The translations under genes were made by a program, and so were the position numbers. A model generated the notes under the pieces. The model did no database searches, was not told the origin of the DNA, and worked only from the letters and a program-made list of their open reading frames with translations. 34,193 bases of DNA from Agromyces albus (GTDB lineage Bacteria > Actinomycetota > Actinomycetes > Actinomycetales > Microbacteriaceae). This document shows, piece by piece, positions 18,070 through 27,329 of the stretch. The stretch is taken from the NCBI RefSeq assembly GCF_004134825.1, contig NZ_SDPN01000043.1, forward strand, positions 1 through 34,193, given 5' to 3'. The first letter of the stretch is position 1; every line of letters starts with the position of its first letter.

Positions 18070-18168
18070 CACTAGGATGGCGTGGTGCCATGCGACCGTG
18101 ATCCGGTCCGCTTCGTCGTGCGCACGCCCCACACCGCAGGCATGATCTGCTGAAAAGAGAGGTCGAGT

Positions 18169-20895
18169 GTGACTGTCAACGACCAGGACCCCTACTCGGT
18201 CGAGGCGATGGACTCGGATCCCGACGAGACATCCGAATGGTCCGAATCCCTCGATGCGCTCGTCGCCGAGAAGGGCCACCAGCGGGCGCGCGAGATCATG
18301 CTCAGCCTGCTCAAGCGCTCGAAGGAACTGCACCTCGGCGTGCCGATGGTGCCGACCACCGACTACCTCAACACGATTGCACCCGAGAACGAGCCCGACT
18401 TCCCGGGTGACGAGGAGATCGAGCGCCGCTACCGCGCGTGGATCCGCTGGAACGCGGCCATGCTCGTGCACCGCTCCCAGCGCCCCGGCATCGCGGTCGG
18501 CGGGCACATCTCGACGTACGCGTCATCCGCAGCGCTCTACGAAGTGGGCTTCAACCACTTCTTCCGCGGGCAGGACCACCCCGGCGGCGGCGACCAGATC
18601 TTCATCCAGGGCCACGCGTCGCCCGGCACCTACGCCCGCGCGTTCCTCGAGGGCCGGCTCAGCGCCGACCAGCTCGACGGGTTCCGCCAGGAGAAGTCCC
18701 ACGCCCCCAACGGCCTGTCGTCCTACCCGCACCCGCGGCTCATGCCCGAGTTCTGGCAGTTCCCGACGGTATCGATGGGCCTCGGCCCGATCAACGCGAT
18801 CTACCAGGCGCAGGCGAACAAGTACCTGACGAACCGCGGCATCAGGGACGCCTCCGACCAGCACGTCTGGGCCTTCCTCGGCGACGGCGAGATGGACGAG
18901 GTCGAGAGCCGCGGCCAGCTCCAGGTCGCCGCCAACGAAGGACTCGACAACCTGACGTTCATCGTGAACTGCAACCTGCAGCGACTCGACGGCCCTGTGC
19001 GAGGCAACGGCAAGATCATCCAGGAGCTCGAGAGCTTCTTCCGCGGTGCCGGCTGGAACGTCATCAAGGTCGTCTGGGGCCGCGAGTGGGACGACCTCCT
19101 CGCTCGCGACAGCGACGGGGCGCTCCGCAACCTGATGAACATCACGCCCGACGGCGACTACCAGACCTACAAGGCCGAGTCGGGCGCCTACGTGCGTGAG
19201 AACTTCTTCGGCCGCGACCCGCGCGCGCTCGAGCTCGTGTCGCACCTCAGCGACGACGAGGTCTGGGGCCTCAAGCGCGGTGGCCACGACTACCGCAAGG
19301 TCTATGCCGCGTTCAAGGCGGCCGCCGAGCACAAGGGCCAGCCCACCGTCATCCTCGCGAAGACCATCAAGGGCTACGGTCTCGGTCCGTCGTTCGAGGG
19401 TCGCAATGCGACCCACCAGATGAAGAAGATGACGCTCGACAACCTCAAGACCTTCCGCGACGCGATGCGCATTCCGATCACGGATGCCCAGCTCGAGGAG
19501 AACCCCTACCTGCCGCCGTACTACACGCCCGGCGACCAGGACGAGGCGATCCAGTACCTGCACGAGCGCCGGCGCGCGCTCGGCGGCTACCTTCCCGAGC
19601 GTCGCACGAAGCACACGGCCATCACGCTGCCCGACGACTCCGCGTACGCGATCGCCAAGAAGGGTTCGGGCACCCAGGAGATCGCCACGACCATGGCGTT
19701 CGTGCGCATCCTGAAAGACCTGATGCGCGCCAAGGACTTCGGCAACCGCATCGTGCCGATCATCCCCGACGAGGCGCGCACCTTCGGCATGGACGCGTTC
19801 TTCCCGAACGCGAAGATCTACAACCCGAACGGCCAGCACTACACGTCGGTCGACCGCGAGCTCCTCCTCGCCTACAAGGAGAGCCCGCAGGGGCAGATCA
19901 TCCACGTCGGCATCAACGAGGCCGGTGCGCTCGCCGCGTTCACCGCCGTCGGCACGTCGTACTCCACCGAGGGCGAGCCCCTCATTCCGATCTACGTGTT
20001 CTACTCCATGTTCGGATTCCAGCGCACGGGCGACGCGATCTGGGCCGCGGGCGACCAGATGGCGCGCGGGTTCATGATCGCCGCGACCGCGGGCCGAACG
20101 ACCCTCACCGGCGAAGGACTCCAGCACGCTGACGGGCACTCGCTGCTCCTCGCGTCGACGAACCCGGCCGTCGTGTCGTACGACCCCGCATACGGATACG
20201 AGATCGGGCACATCATGCGCTCGGGCCTCAACCGCATGTACGGCGGCACCCACCCCGATCCGAACGTCATGTACTACATCACGGTCTACAACGAGCCGCT
20301 CGTTCAGCCGGCCGAGCCCGAGGGCGTCGACGTCGAGGGCATCGTGCGCGGCATCCACCGCATCGCGGAGTCGCCGGCGCAGGGCCCGAAGGCGCAGCTG
20401 CTCGCGTCGGGCGTCTCGGTGCCGTGGATTCTCGAGGCGCAGGAGCTGCTCGCCCAGGATTGGGGCGTCTCCGCCGACGTGTGGTCGGTGACGAGCTGGA
20501 CCGAGCTCCGCCGCGACGGCATCGCCGCCGACGAGCACAACTTCCTGAACCCCGACGCCGAGCGTCGCACGTCGTACCTCACGCAGAAGCTGTCGGGCGC
20601 CCAGGGGCCCTTCGTCGCGGTGTCGGACTTCATGCACGCCGTGCCCGACCAGATCCGCGCCTACGTGCCGGGCGATTTCGCAACGCTCGGCGCCGACGGC
20701 TTCGGCTTCTCCGACACGCGCCCCGCGGCTCGACGCTTCTTCAAGATCGACGGACCTTCGGTCGTGGTTCGCACGCTCGAGCTCCTCGCAGAACGTGGTG
20801 AAGTCGACCGCGCACTCCCCGCCCAGGCGATCGAGAAGTACCGGCTGCACGATGTGAACGCCGGCACGACCGGATCGGCCGGCGGCGAGAGCTAG
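18169..20895 (+). CDS. aceE: Pyruvate dehydrogenase E1, homodimeric type AceE
   Basis: AceE decarboxylates pyruvate with thiamine diphosphate and transfers the acetyl group to the lipoyl arm of E2, producing acetyl-CoA. The 908-residue product has the full homodimeric E1 length. The N-terminal region runs from [20 protein letters not shown] into [24 protein letters not shown] and [17 protein letters not shown]. The thiamine diphosphate motif is [14 protein letters not shown] through [14 protein letters not shown]. The second transketolase-like domain includes [20 protein letters not shown] and [14 protein letters not shown]. The start is GTG 18169 after AGAGAGG. The PucR-type regulator begins 11 bp past the stop, so the two genes are probably cotranscribed, linking acetyl-CoA supply to fatty acid control. 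Confidence 0.97.
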   Translation: MTVNDQDPYSVEAMDSDPDETSEWSESLDALVAEKGHQRAREIMLSLLKRSKELHLGVPMVPTTDYLNTIAPENEPDFPGDEEIERRYRAWIRWNAAMLVHRSQRPGIAVGGHISTYASSAALYEVGFNHFFRGQDHPGGGDQIFIQGHASPGTYARAFLEGRLSADQLDGFRQEKSHAPNGLSSYPHPRLMPEFWQFPTVSMGLGPINAIYQAQANKYLTNRGIRDASDQHVWAFLGDGEMDEVESRGQLQVAANEGLDNLTFIVNCNLQRLDGPVRGNGKIIQELESFFRGAGWNVIKVVWGREWDDLLARDSDGALRNLMNITPDGDYQTYKAESGAYVRENFFGRDPRALELVSHLSDDEVWGLKRGGHDYRKVYAAFKAAAEHKGQPTVILAKTIKGYGLGPSFEGRNATHQMKKMTLDNLKTFRDAMRIPITDAQLEENPYLPPYYTPGDQDEAIQYLHERRRALGGYLPERRTKHTAITLPDDSAYAIAKKGSGTQEIATTMAFVRILKDLMRAKDFGNRIVPIIPDEARTFGMDAFFPNAKIYNPNGQHYTSVDRELLLAYKESPQGQIIHVGINEAGALAAFTAVGTSYSTEGEPLIPIYVFYSMFGFQRTGDAIWAAGDQMARGFMIAATAGRTTLTGEGLQHADGHSLLLASTNPAVVSYDPAYGYEIGHIMRSGLNRMYGGTHPDPNVMYYITVYNEPLVQPAEPEGVDVEGIVRGIHRIAESPAQGPKAQLLASGVSVPWILEAQELLAQDWGVSADVWSVTSWTELRRDGIAADEHNFLNPDAERRTSYLTQKLSGAQGPFVAVSDFMHAVPDQIRAYVPGDFATLGADGFGFSDTRPAARRFFKIDGPSVVVRTLELLAERGEVDRALPAQAIEKYRLHDVNAGTTGSAGGES

Positions 20896-20906
20896 CAGGC
20901 GACGAG

Positions 20907-22121
20907 GTGGCGACGAGGCCCAAGACGAAGGCGGAGACGCTCGCATGGTTGCGAACCATCGCGGGTGAGCTGTCGACCGCGACGCTGAAGCGTCTCGAAG
21001 ACACGCTGCCGTGGTACGGCGACATGCCGCCGAGCCGCCGCTCCGCCGTGGGTCTCGTCGCCCAGGCCGGCATCTCGTCGTTCATCTCCTGGTTCGACGA
21101 CCCCAAGTCGACGCCGTGGATCGCGGCCGACGTCTTCGGCGCCGCTCCGAGGGAACTGCTGCGTTCGGTGAGCCTCCAGCAGACGCTGCAGCTCATCCGC
21201 GTCACCGTCGAGGTCGTCGAGGAACGCGTCAAAGACGGCAGCGAGCCGCTCCGCGAGGCGATCCTCCTGTATTCGCGTGAGATCGCGTTCGCGGCCGCCG
21301 ACGTGTACGCGCGTGCTGCCGAGGCACGCGGGCTCTGGGACGCGCGCCTCGAGGCGCTCGTGGTCGACTCGATCCTGTCGGGCGAGTACGACGACGAGCT
21401 TCCGAGCCGCATCGCCGCACTCGGCTGGCACGGTCACGGCGAAGTCTCCGTGCTCGTCGGCACCGCGCCGAAGCAGCTCGACGTCGACCACGTGCGCCGC
21501 GCGGCACGTCACATGCACGCCGACGTGCTCATCGGAGTGCAGGGCAATCGCCTCGTGCTCGTGATCGGCCGCGCCGACCCGCTCACGCGCGAGAACGATG
21601 ACGCCATCGGCACGGCCGCGGCCCTCACCTTCATGGAGATCGCCGAGCAACTCGAGCCGCACTTCGGGCCGGGCCATCTCGTGCTCGGTCACGAGGTGCC
21701 GAACCTCGTCGACGCGTCGAAGAGCGCGAAGGCCGCGCTTGCAGGGTTCGCGGTGGCCCGTTCATGGCGCCACGCACCTCGCCCAGTGCACGCCGACGAC
21801 CTGCTCCCCGAGCGCGCCCTCGCCGGCGACCCACTGGCTCGCGCCACGCTCGTGCACCGCATCTACCGGCCGCTGCAGGCCCACTCCACCGAACTCCTCA
21901 CGACGCTCTGGAGCTATCTCGACAACGGTCGCTCGCTCGAGGCGACGGCACGCGAGCTCTTCGTGCACCCGAACACCGTGCGTTACCGCCTGAAGCGCGT
22001 CTCCGACGTGATCGGATGGGATGCCACGGGCGCCCGCGAGGCGCTCATCCTCCAGGCCGCGCTCATCATCGGCTCGATGAGCGATCATGAACAGGCACCA
22101 CGCCGCCGACCGCCGAGCTGA
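20907..22121 (+). CDS. fasR: PucR/CdaR-family regulator of fatty acid synthesis, FasR-like
   Basis: The 404-residue product has an N-terminal helical domain (about 1-150), a central GGDEF-like CdaR segment (about 160-290, including VSVLVGTAPK and HADVLIGVQGNRLVLVIG), and the C-terminal PucR-type helix-turn-helix (LEATARELFVHPNTVRYRLKRVSDVIG). It sits between aceE and fabD. In Streptomyces coelicolor the protein in this position, FasR (SCO2386), activates fabD-fabH-acpP-fabF; Rv2242 has the same place in M. tuberculosis. I infer the same role here. The start is GTG 20907. A 26-bp dyad in the intergenic space before fabD is a natural target site. Confidence 0.85.
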   Translation: MATRPKTKAETLAWLRTIAGELSTATLKRLEDTLPWYGDMPPSRRSAVGLVAQAGISSFISWFDDPKSTPWIAADVFGAAPRELLRSVSLQQTLQLIRVTVEVVEERVKDGSEPLREAILLYSREIAFAAADVYARAAEARGLWDARLEALVVDSILSGEYDDELPSRIAALGWHGHGEVSVLVGTAPKQLDVDHVRRAARHMHADVLIGVQGNRLVLVIGRADPLTRENDDAIGTAAALTFMEIAEQLEPHFGPGHLVLGHEVPNLVDASKSAKAALAGFAVARSWRHAPRPVHADDLLPERALAGDPLARATLVHRIYRPLQAHSTELLTTLWSYLDNGRSLEATARELFVHPNTVRYRLKRVSDVIGWDATGAREALILQAALIIGSMSDHEQAPRRRPPS

Positions 22122-22141
22122 CCGACATCCTGTGGCTTCGA

Positions 22142-22167
22142 TACAAGGCTTTCGCGAAGAGCTTGTA
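22142..22167. promoter_or_regulatory. 26-bp dyad operator between fasR and fabD
   Basis: The site reads TACAAG, three bases, TTCGCGAA, three bases, CTTGTA, a palindrome matching at 20 of 26 positions and centred about 60 bp before the fabD start. No T tract follows, so it looks like a protein-binding site and not a terminator. FasR or a fatty-acid-responsive repressor are candidates. Confidence 0.6.
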
Positions 22168-22200
22168 GCGTGGGCACACCACCGTCCCGATACTGATTGG

Positions 22201-22213
22201 CAGACTTGAAACC
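22201..22213 (+). promoter_or_regulatory. Possible leaderless -10 of the fabD operon
   Basis: CAGACT (22201-22206), seven bases, then GTG 22214. An alternative -10 is GATACT at 22189-22194, closer to the dyad. Confidence 0.45.
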
Positions 22214-23137
22214 GTGATCGTCGTCGTCTGCCCCGGACAGGGCTCCCAGACCCCCGGATTCCTCGCCCCCTGGCTCACCGAGCCGGCCTATGCCGAGCGC
22301 CTGGGCGCGTTGTCGGACGCCGCGGGGATCGACCTCGCATCCCACGGAACGGTCAGTGACGCCGACACCATCCGCGATACCGCGATCGCCCAGCCGCTCA
22401 TCGTCGCGGCCGGCATCCTCACGCTCGAACGGCTTCTCGCCGACGGTCGCAGCGAGGGCATCGGCGGTATCGCCGGTCACTCAGTGGGCGAGATCACGGC
22501 AGCCGCAGGCGCCGGAGTGCTCAGCGAGACCACAGCGATGCGCTTCGTCGCCGAGCGCGGGCGGGCCATGGCCGATGCCGCGGCGCTCGAGCCCACCGGC
22601 ATGAGCGCGGTGCTCGGCGGCGACGAGACGGCACTCGTGGCGCGGCTCGACGAACTCGGCCTCGAGCCGGCGAACTTCAACGGCGGCGGTCAGATCGTCG
22701 TCGCGGGCGCGCTCGACGCACTCGAGCGGCTGAAAGACGAGCCGCCGACCGGCGCGCGCGTCATTCCGCTCCAGGTCGCCGGCGCCTTCCACACCCGGTA
22801 CATGCGTCCCGCCGTCGAGCGGCTCGCCGCCGTCGCCGCGGCGAACCACGACGTGTCCGACCCCGGCGTGACCCTGTGGACCAATCGCGACGGCAGCACC
22901 GTGGCATCCGGCGCCGCCTTCCTCGACCTGCTCGTGGGGCAGGTCTCCTCCCCCGTGCGCTGGGACCGCTGCATGGAGGCGTTCGCGGCGGCCGGCGTCA
23001 CCGGCATCATCGAGGTCGCCCCGGCCGGCGCCCTCGTGGGGCTCGCGAAGCGAGGCCTGAAGGGCGTGCCCACCGTCGCGGTCAAGACGCCCGACGATCT
23101 TCCCGCCGCGATCGATCTCATCGAGCAGGCCGCCTGA
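22214..23137 (+). CDS. fabD: Malonyl-CoA:ACP malonyltransferase FabD
   Basis: FabD loads malonyl groups onto ACP for type II fatty acid synthesis. The 307-residue product opens with VVVCPGQGSQTPGF, carries the nucleophile motif IAGHSVGEITAAAGAG (Ser90), and has the catalytic histidine region QVAGAFHTRYM and the closing EVAPAGALVGLAKRGLKGV. Length and motifs are normal. The start is GTG 22214, where homologues begin; no ribosome-binding sequence is seen, consistent with a leaderless message. It is the first gene of fabD-fabH-acpP-fabF, all on one strand. Confidence 0.96.
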   Translation: MIVVVCPGQGSQTPGFLAPWLTEPAYAERLGALSDAAGIDLASHGTVSDADTIRDTAIAQPLIVAAGILTLERLLADGRSEGIGGIAGHSVGEITAAAGAGVLSETTAMRFVAERGRAMADAAALEPTGMSAVLGGDETALVARLDELGLEPANFNGGGQIVVAGALDALERLKDEPPTGARVIPLQVAGAFHTRYMRPAVERLAAVAAANHDVSDPGVTLWTNRDGSTVASGAAFLDLLVGQVSSPVRWDRCMEAFAAAGVTGIIEVAPAGALVGLAKRGLKGVPTVAVKTPDDLPAAIDLIEQAA

Positions 23138-23163
23138 GCCGGGCGCACACGAGAAAGCCGAGC

Positions 23164-24168
23164 ATGACGAAACCCACCCTCCAGCAGTCGCACGGGCCCG
23201 CCTACACGCGTATCTACGCGATCGGTGCTGCTCGCGGCGCCAACCTCGTGCCGAACGACGACCTTGTGGGCCCGATCAACTCGTCCGACGAGTGGATCCA
23301 GCAGCGCACCGGCATCGTCACCCGCGCCCGCGCCGGTGCCGACGTGGAGGCTCTCGATCTCGCGACGGATGCCGCGCGCGAGGCCATCGAGAAATCGGGC
23401 GTCGCACCCGAGCTCATCGATCTCGTCATCGTCGCCACCGTCTCCAACGTGCAGCAGACGCCCTCGATCGCCGCGGTCCTTGCCGATCGCGTGGGGGCCA
23501 ACCCGGCCGCAGCGTACGACACCAACGCCGCATGCGCCGGCTACGCCTACGCGATCGCCCAGGCCGACGCGCTCATTCGCACCGGCAGCGCCCACTACGC
23601 GCTCGTGGTCGGCGCCGAGAAGCTCTCGAACGTCGTCGACCCGACCGACCGCTCCATCTCCTTCCTGCTCGGCGACGGCGCCGGAGCCGTCGTCATCGGC
23701 CCGAGCGACTTCCCCGGCATCGCGCGCACCATCTGGGGATCGGATGGCTCGAAGGCCGACGCCGTCGGCATGAACGCCACCCTCACGGAGTACCGCGACG
23801 GTGCTGCCGAGTGGCCGACGCTGCGCCAGGAGGGCCAGACGGTCTTCCGGTGGGCCGTGTGGGACATGGCCAAGGTCGCCAAGCAGGCGCTGGATGCCGC
23901 GGGCATCACCGCCGCCGACCTCGCCGCCTTCATCCCGCACCAGGCCAACATGCGCATCGTCGACGAGTTCGCGAAGCAGTTGAAGCTGCCCGAATCGGTC
24001 ATGATCGCCCGCGACATCGCCACGACCGGCAACACGTCGGCTGCATCGATCCCGCTCGCGACCCACCGGTTGCTTGAGGAGCATCCGGAACTCTCGGGGG
24101 GCCTCGCCCTCCAGATCGGCTTCGGCGCCGGACTCGTGTTCGGCGCCCAAGTGGTGGTACTTCCCTGA
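23164..24168 (+). CDS. fabH: 3-oxoacyl-ACP synthase III FabH
   Basis: FabH starts fatty acid chains by condensing an acyl-CoA primer with malonyl-ACP; in actinobacteria the primers are often branched. The 334-residue product has the full Cys-His-Asn triad: C124 in DTNAACAGYAYA, H259 in IPHQANMRIVDEF and N290 in TTGNTSAASIP. The C-terminal QIGFGAGLVFGAQVV is typical. The start is ATG 23164, 26 bp after fabD. The in-frame extension into fabD is not coding. The last 3' stretch leads into a palindromic promoter-like region before acpP. Confidence 0.96.
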   Translation: MTKPTLQQSHGPAYTRIYAIGAARGANLVPNDDLVGPINSSDEWIQQRTGIVTRARAGADVEALDLATDAAREAIEKSGVAPELIDLVIVATVSNVQQTPSIAAVLADRVGANPAAAYDTNAACAGYAYAIAQADALIRTGSAHYALVVGAEKLSNVVDPTDRSISFLLGDGAGAVVIGPSDFPGIARTIWGSDGSKADAVGMNATLTEYRDGAAEWPTLRQEGQTVFRWAVWDMAKVAKQALDAAGITAADLAAFIPHQANMRIVDEFAKQLKLPESVMIARDIATTGNTSAASIPLATHRLLEEHPELSGGLALQIGFGAGLVFGAQVVVLP

Positions 24169-24188
24169 ACCACCGACCCTCGTCCATC

Positions 24189-24216
24189 TAGACTGTGTCT
24201 CGGTCAACCGAGACAC
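24189..24216 (+). promoter_or_regulatory. Internal promoter with palindrome at its start site, before acpP
   Basis: TAGACT at 24189-24194 is immediately followed by GTGTCTCGGT, CA, ACCGAGACAC (24195-24216), a perfect 10-bp inverted repeat. Transcription would start inside the palindrome, so on DNA it looks like an operator. In read-through RNA from fabD the full hairpin forms just before the acpP ribosome-binding site (AAGGAG at 24221-24226). Confidence 0.6.
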
Positions 24217-24233
24217 CCCCAAGGAGAAGAACA

Positions 24234-24482
24234 ATGGCATTGTCCACCGAAGAAGTGCTTGCCGGCCTGGCCGAGCTCATCAACGACGAGACCGGCATCG
24301 CGACCGACACGGTTGAGCTGGACAAGTCGTTCACCGATGACCTCGACATCGACTCCATCTCGATGATGACGATCGTCGTCAACGCCGAGGAGAAGTTCGA
24401 CGTCAAGATCCCCGACGAAGAGGTCAAGAACCTGAAGACCGTCGGCGACGCCGTCACCTTCATCGTCAAGGCCCAGGCCTAG
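24234..24482 (+). CDS. acpP: Acyl carrier protein
   Basis: ACP carries growing acyl chains on a 4'-phosphopantetheine arm. The 82-residue acidic product has the attachment motif DDLDIDSISMM with Ser41, followed by VNAEEKFDVKIPDEEVKNLKTVGDAVTFI, the recognition helix and C-terminal helix. The usual DSL is DSI here, as in some actinobacterial ACPs. The start is ATG 24234 with a strong AAGGAG eight bases upstream, one of the best ribosome-binding sites in the window and fitting for an abundant protein. It probably has its own promoter besides read-through from fabD. It also supplies octanoyl groups to LipB. Confidence 0.96.
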   Translation: MALSTEEVLAGLAELINDETGIATDTVELDKSFTDDLDIDSISMMTIVVNAEEKFDVKIPDEEVKNLKTVGDAVTFIVKAQA

Positions 24483-24491
24483 CAACTGCTG

Positions 24492-24522
24492 GAGCGGGCC
24501 GGCGCGACCGCCCGGCCCGCTC
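24492..24522 (+). terminator. Strong GC-rich hairpin between acpP and fabF
   Basis: GAGCGGGCCGG (24492-24502) pairs perfectly with CCGGCCCGCTC (24512-24522) across a 9-base loop. No U run follows. It may cause partial termination or protect the acpP message from 3' decay, making ACP more abundant than FabF. Confidence 0.55.
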
Positions 24523-24561
24523 ACTCAGTTCGACCATCACCTCCAACGGAGTGTCTCTCGA

Positions 24562-25797
24562 ATGACCAAGAAGATCGTCATCACCGGCATCGGCGCGACC
24601 TCGCCCCTGGGCGGCACCGCGCGCGACAGCTGGAACGCACTGCTCGCCGGCGAGTCCGGCGCTCGCGCGCTCGAACACGACTGGGTCGCCGACCTCGCGC
24701 TTCCCGTCACCTTCGCCGCCACCGCGAAGGTGCCCACCGCCGACGTGCTCGAACGTCACGAGACGAAGCGCCTCGACCCCTCGAGCCAGTTCGCCCTCAT
24801 CGCGGGCCGCGAGGCCTGGGCAGATGCCGGTGCGCCCGAGATCGCTCCCGAGCGGCTCGCCGTCGACTGGTCGACCGGCATCGGCGGCGTCTGGACGCTG
24901 CTCGACGCCTGGGACACCCTGCGTGAGCGCGGCCCTCGACGCGTCCTGCCGATGACCGTGCCCATGCTCATGCCCAACGGCCCCGGCGCCGCGATCGGCA
25001 TGGACCTGCACGCTCGCGCCGGCATCACGACGGTCGTCTCGGCGTGCGCGTCGAGCACCGAAGCGCTCGTGAACGCCTACGACCACCTGCAGCGGGGCCT
25101 CGCCGACGTCGTCATCGCCGGGGGCTCGGAAGCCGCGATCCACCCGCTGCCCATCGCGTCGTTCGCCGCGATGCAGGCGCTCTCCCGGCGAAACGACGAC
25201 CCGTCGATCGCTTCTCGTCCCTACGACATCGGTCGTGACGGCTTCGTGCTCGGCGAGGGCGCCGCAGCCCTCGTGGTCGAGACTGAAGAGCACGCGAAGG
25301 CCCGTGGGGCACGCATCTACGCCGAGCTGCTCGGCGGCTCTGTCACGAGCGACGCCTACCACATCACCGCACCCGACCCCGAGGGATCGGCCGCAGCACG
25401 GGCGATGATCGCGGCCATCGAGGGCGCCGGCGCGCGCCTCTCCGACGTGCGTCACGTGAACGCGCACGCGACGAGCACCCCGGTCGGCGACATCGCCGAG
25501 TACAACGCGCTCAAGCGCGTGTTCGGCGACCTGCTCGACGGCATCGCCGTGACCGCGACCAAGGCTTCCACCGGGCACCTGCTCGGCGGCGCCGGTGCGA
25601 TCGAGGCCATGTTCACGGTGCTCGCGCTCCACGAGCGGGTCATCCCGCCGACGATCAACCTCACCGAGCAGGATCCCGAGATCCCGCTCGACGTCGTGAC
25701 GTCACCGCGGGCCATCGAGGGCGACGACGTCGTGGCGATCAGCAACTCGTTCGGCTTCGGCGGGCACAACGCCGTCGCTGCGTTCCGCTCGGCCTGA
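24562..25797 (+). CDS. fabF: 3-oxoacyl-ACP synthase II FabF
   Basis: FabF elongates acyl-ACP by condensation with malonyl-ACP. The 411-residue product has the catalytic Cys-His-His triad: C162 in VVSACASSTEAL, H302 in HVNAHATSTPVGD and H339 in KASTGHLLGGAGA, and ends with the NSFGFGGHNAV loop. The N-terminus KKIVITGIGATSPLG is typical. The start is ATG 24562, with GGAG ten bases upstream. It is the last gene of the fab operon and is followed by a clear terminator. Confidence 0.96.
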   Translation: MTKKIVITGIGATSPLGGTARDSWNALLAGESGARALEHDWVADLALPVTFAATAKVPTADVLERHETKRLDPSSQFALIAGREAWADAGAPEIAPERLAVDWSTGIGGVWTLLDAWDTLRERGPRRVLPMTVPMLMPNGPGAAIGMDLHARAGITTVVSACASSTEALVNAYDHLQRGLADVVIAGGSEAAIHPLPIASFAAMQALSRRNDDPSIASRPYDIGRDGFVLGEGAAALVVETEEHAKARGARIYAELLGGSVTSDAYHITAPDPEGSAAARAMIAAIEGAGARLSDVRHVNAHATSTPVGDIAEYNALKRVFGDLLDGIAVTATKASTGHLLGGAGAIEAMFTVLALHERVIPPTINLTEQDPEIPLDVVTSPRAIEGDDVVAISNSFGFGGHNAVAAFRSA

Positions 25798-25831
25798 ACA
25801 CGCTGTCGCGCCGTTCGGCGCGGAAGTGAGA

Positions 25832-25866
25832 AAGACCCCGGCCGCGTTTCGCGGGCGGGGTCTTCT
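25832..25866. terminator. Terminator after fabF, probably bidirectional
   Basis: AAGACCCC (25832-25839) pairs with GGGGTCTT (25857-25864). The inner arms extend the stem to about 15 bp with one mismatch around a TTT loop. Short A and T flanks on the two sides suit both fabF and the convergent DUF3145 gene. The 86 bp from here to 25951 hold nothing else I can identify. Confidence 0.8.
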
Positions 25867-25950
25867 CGTGTGCGGCTCAGGTTTCGATCGTGCGTCACCG
25901 GGAAGCATCATCCGACGATCGCGTCACGCCACCGCGCGAGCCGCGCCCGC

Positions 25951-26472
25951 TCAGCCCACCTGGTGCAACCAGACGACCGGAGCGAAATCACTGGCGTGAC
26001 GGAACGGTTCGAGCTCGTCGTCCCACGCTTGCCCGAGCGCGAGGCGGAGCTCGCGGTGCAGCTCGACCGGATCATTCCCGGCGATCTCCATCGCGTACCG
26101 GATGCGGTCCTCGGGCACGACGGTGTTGCCGGCGGTGTCGGTCTGGGCGAAGAACACGCCGAGCTCAGGGGTGTGCATCCAGCGTGCACCGTCGGAGCCC
26201 GGAGTCGGATCCTCGCTCACCTCGAAGCGGAGCTGCTCCCAGCCTCGCAGCGCGGACGCGAGCTTCGCGCCGCTGCCGGCCTCGCCTTCCCAGTAGAACT
26301 CGGCGCGCATCATGCCGCGGTGCACCGGCTGCATGCTCCACTCGAAGTTGACCGCGCTCCCCAGCGCTCGCCCTGCCGCCCACTCGACATGCGGACAGAG
26401 CGCCCGGGGCGAGGAGTGCACGAACAGCACACCTCGCGCGGTGCGCGCGGCCCGCGTGGTCATCTCCGCCAT
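25951..26472 (-). CDS. DUF3145 domain-containing protein
   Basis: The 173-residue product matches the actinobacterial DUF3145 family: an N-terminal TARGVLFVHSSPRALCPHVEWAAGRAL, then FEWSMQPVHRGMMRAEFYWEGEAGSGAKLASALRGW, ELGVFFAQTDTAGNTVVPEDRIRYAMEIA and a C-terminal LGQAWDDELEPFRHASDFAPVVWLHQVG. The family has no known function. There is no signal peptide or membrane segment. I place the start at ATG 26472, with GGAG six bases upstream; ATG 26463 is an alternative. The open frame continues to 26595, but that part looks non-coding (Arg/Ser-rich, unlike the family N-terminus). Confidence 0.88.
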   Translation of the reverse strand: MAEMTTRAARTARGVLFVHSSPRALCPHVEWAAGRALGSAVNFEWSMQPVHRGMMRAEFYWEGEAGSGAKLASALRGWEQLRFEVSEDPTPGSDGARWMHTPELGVFFAQTDTAGNTVVPEDRIRYAMEIAGNDPVELHRELRLALGQAWDDELEPFRHASDFAPVVWLHQVG

Positions 26473-26644
26473 CTCTCTCTCCGTTCTTGAGGTGCGTCTT
26501 CCCCTACGACCTCTGAACGGTTTGGATGGCTGGTGTTCGATTGTGGACGGCGAGCCGTCATTGGCGATTATGCCGCGGATCAGGGCCGGTGACAAGATCG
26601 GATCGCCGAACGTGTCACTCGCGGCATCCGGCGGGCCAGAACTC

Positions 26645-26650
26645 TATACT
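26645..26650 (+). promoter_or_regulatory. -10 element of the PadR-like regulator gene
   Basis: TATACT at 26645-26650 is the closest match to the consensus -10 in this window. It predicts a leader of about 30 nt with GGAG at 26678-26681. The rest of the 214-bp gap from 26473 is less G+C-rich than its surroundings and shows no further clear element. Confidence 0.55.
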
Positions 26651-26686
26651 CAGTGAATTGTTCCCCCTTCTCGAGATGGAGTCCGG

Positions 26687-27316
26687 ATGGCCGTGCGCGA
26701 TGCACTCCTCGCCCTGCTCACGGCGGGCCCCGCCTACGGGTTCCAGTTGCACGGCGGCCTCGAGGCGCGCACCGGCGGGCGACGGCAGGTGAACGTCGGC
26801 CAGACCTATGCGACCCTCGAGCGACTCGGCAAGCAGCGTCTCATCGAGCCGGCCGGAGTGACGGATGACGGACTCCCCCTGTATTGCCTCACCGCGTCGG
26901 GCACGGCGGCCGCCACAGCCTGGTTCGACGGCGCGGATGCCTCGGGCGCCGACCCCTGGGACGAGATGGTCGATCGCGTGCTCATCGCACTCTCGCTGCC
27001 CGACGTCGACGGACTCGCCGTGGCGCGAGCGGAGATCGACCGCTGGAGAGTGCGTCGCGACGACGCGGCTGCGCTGGCGTCGGCGAGCACGTCCGAGACG
27101 ACTGCCGCGGCCGACGGAGCCGAGCCCGAGGCCGACGCTCGCGACGCCGAGGCGGAACTCGCTCGCCTCGCGGCTGCGGCCGACGTCGCCGTCGCCGATG
27201 CAGCACTCGGGTGGCTGCAGACGGTTGCCGCGGCATCCGCAGAGCGCCTCGCCTTCGCGCCCCGAGCGACTCGACCCAAGCGCGGTCGCCGCCCGGCGCC
27301 GCCCGCACCCGGCTGA
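26687..27316 (+). CDS. PadR-like transcriptional regulator
   Basis: The 209-residue product begins with a winged-helix domain typical of PadR proteins (about 3-80): RDALLALLTAGPAYGFQLHG, VNVGQTYATLERLGKQRLIEP and LPLYCLTASG. The C-terminal half has a Vir-like helical segment (DEMVDRVLIALSLPDVDGLAVARAEIDRW) split by a low-complexity Ala/Glu/Asp/Ser insert of about 40 residues, and ends in a basic Arg/Pro tail. PadR regulators commonly control a neighbouring transporter or detoxification gene. No such gene adjoins here, so the target is unknown and may be itself. The start is ATG 26687 with GGAG five bases upstream. Confidence 0.85.
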   Translation: MAVRDALLALLTAGPAYGFQLHGGLEARTGGRRQVNVGQTYATLERLGKQRLIEPAGVTDDGLPLYCLTASGTAAATAWFDGADASGADPWDEMVDRVLIALSLPDVDGLAVARAEIDRWRVRRDDAAALASASTSETTAAADGAEPEADARDAEAELARLAAAADVAVADAALGWLQTVAAASAERLAFAPRATRPKRGRRPAPPAPG

Positions 27317-27329
27317 TCGACGGGCCCGC

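Noticed and set aside
17999..18091. An in-frame 5' extension of ahpE
   Set aside because: It would cross the likely -10 element, and AhpE proteins begin at the position equal to 17998.
18523..20946. An 807-codon open frame on the minus strand opposite aceE
   Set aside because: It mirrors the third-position G/C pattern of aceE and has no recognisable domains; the plus strand encodes a complete AceE.
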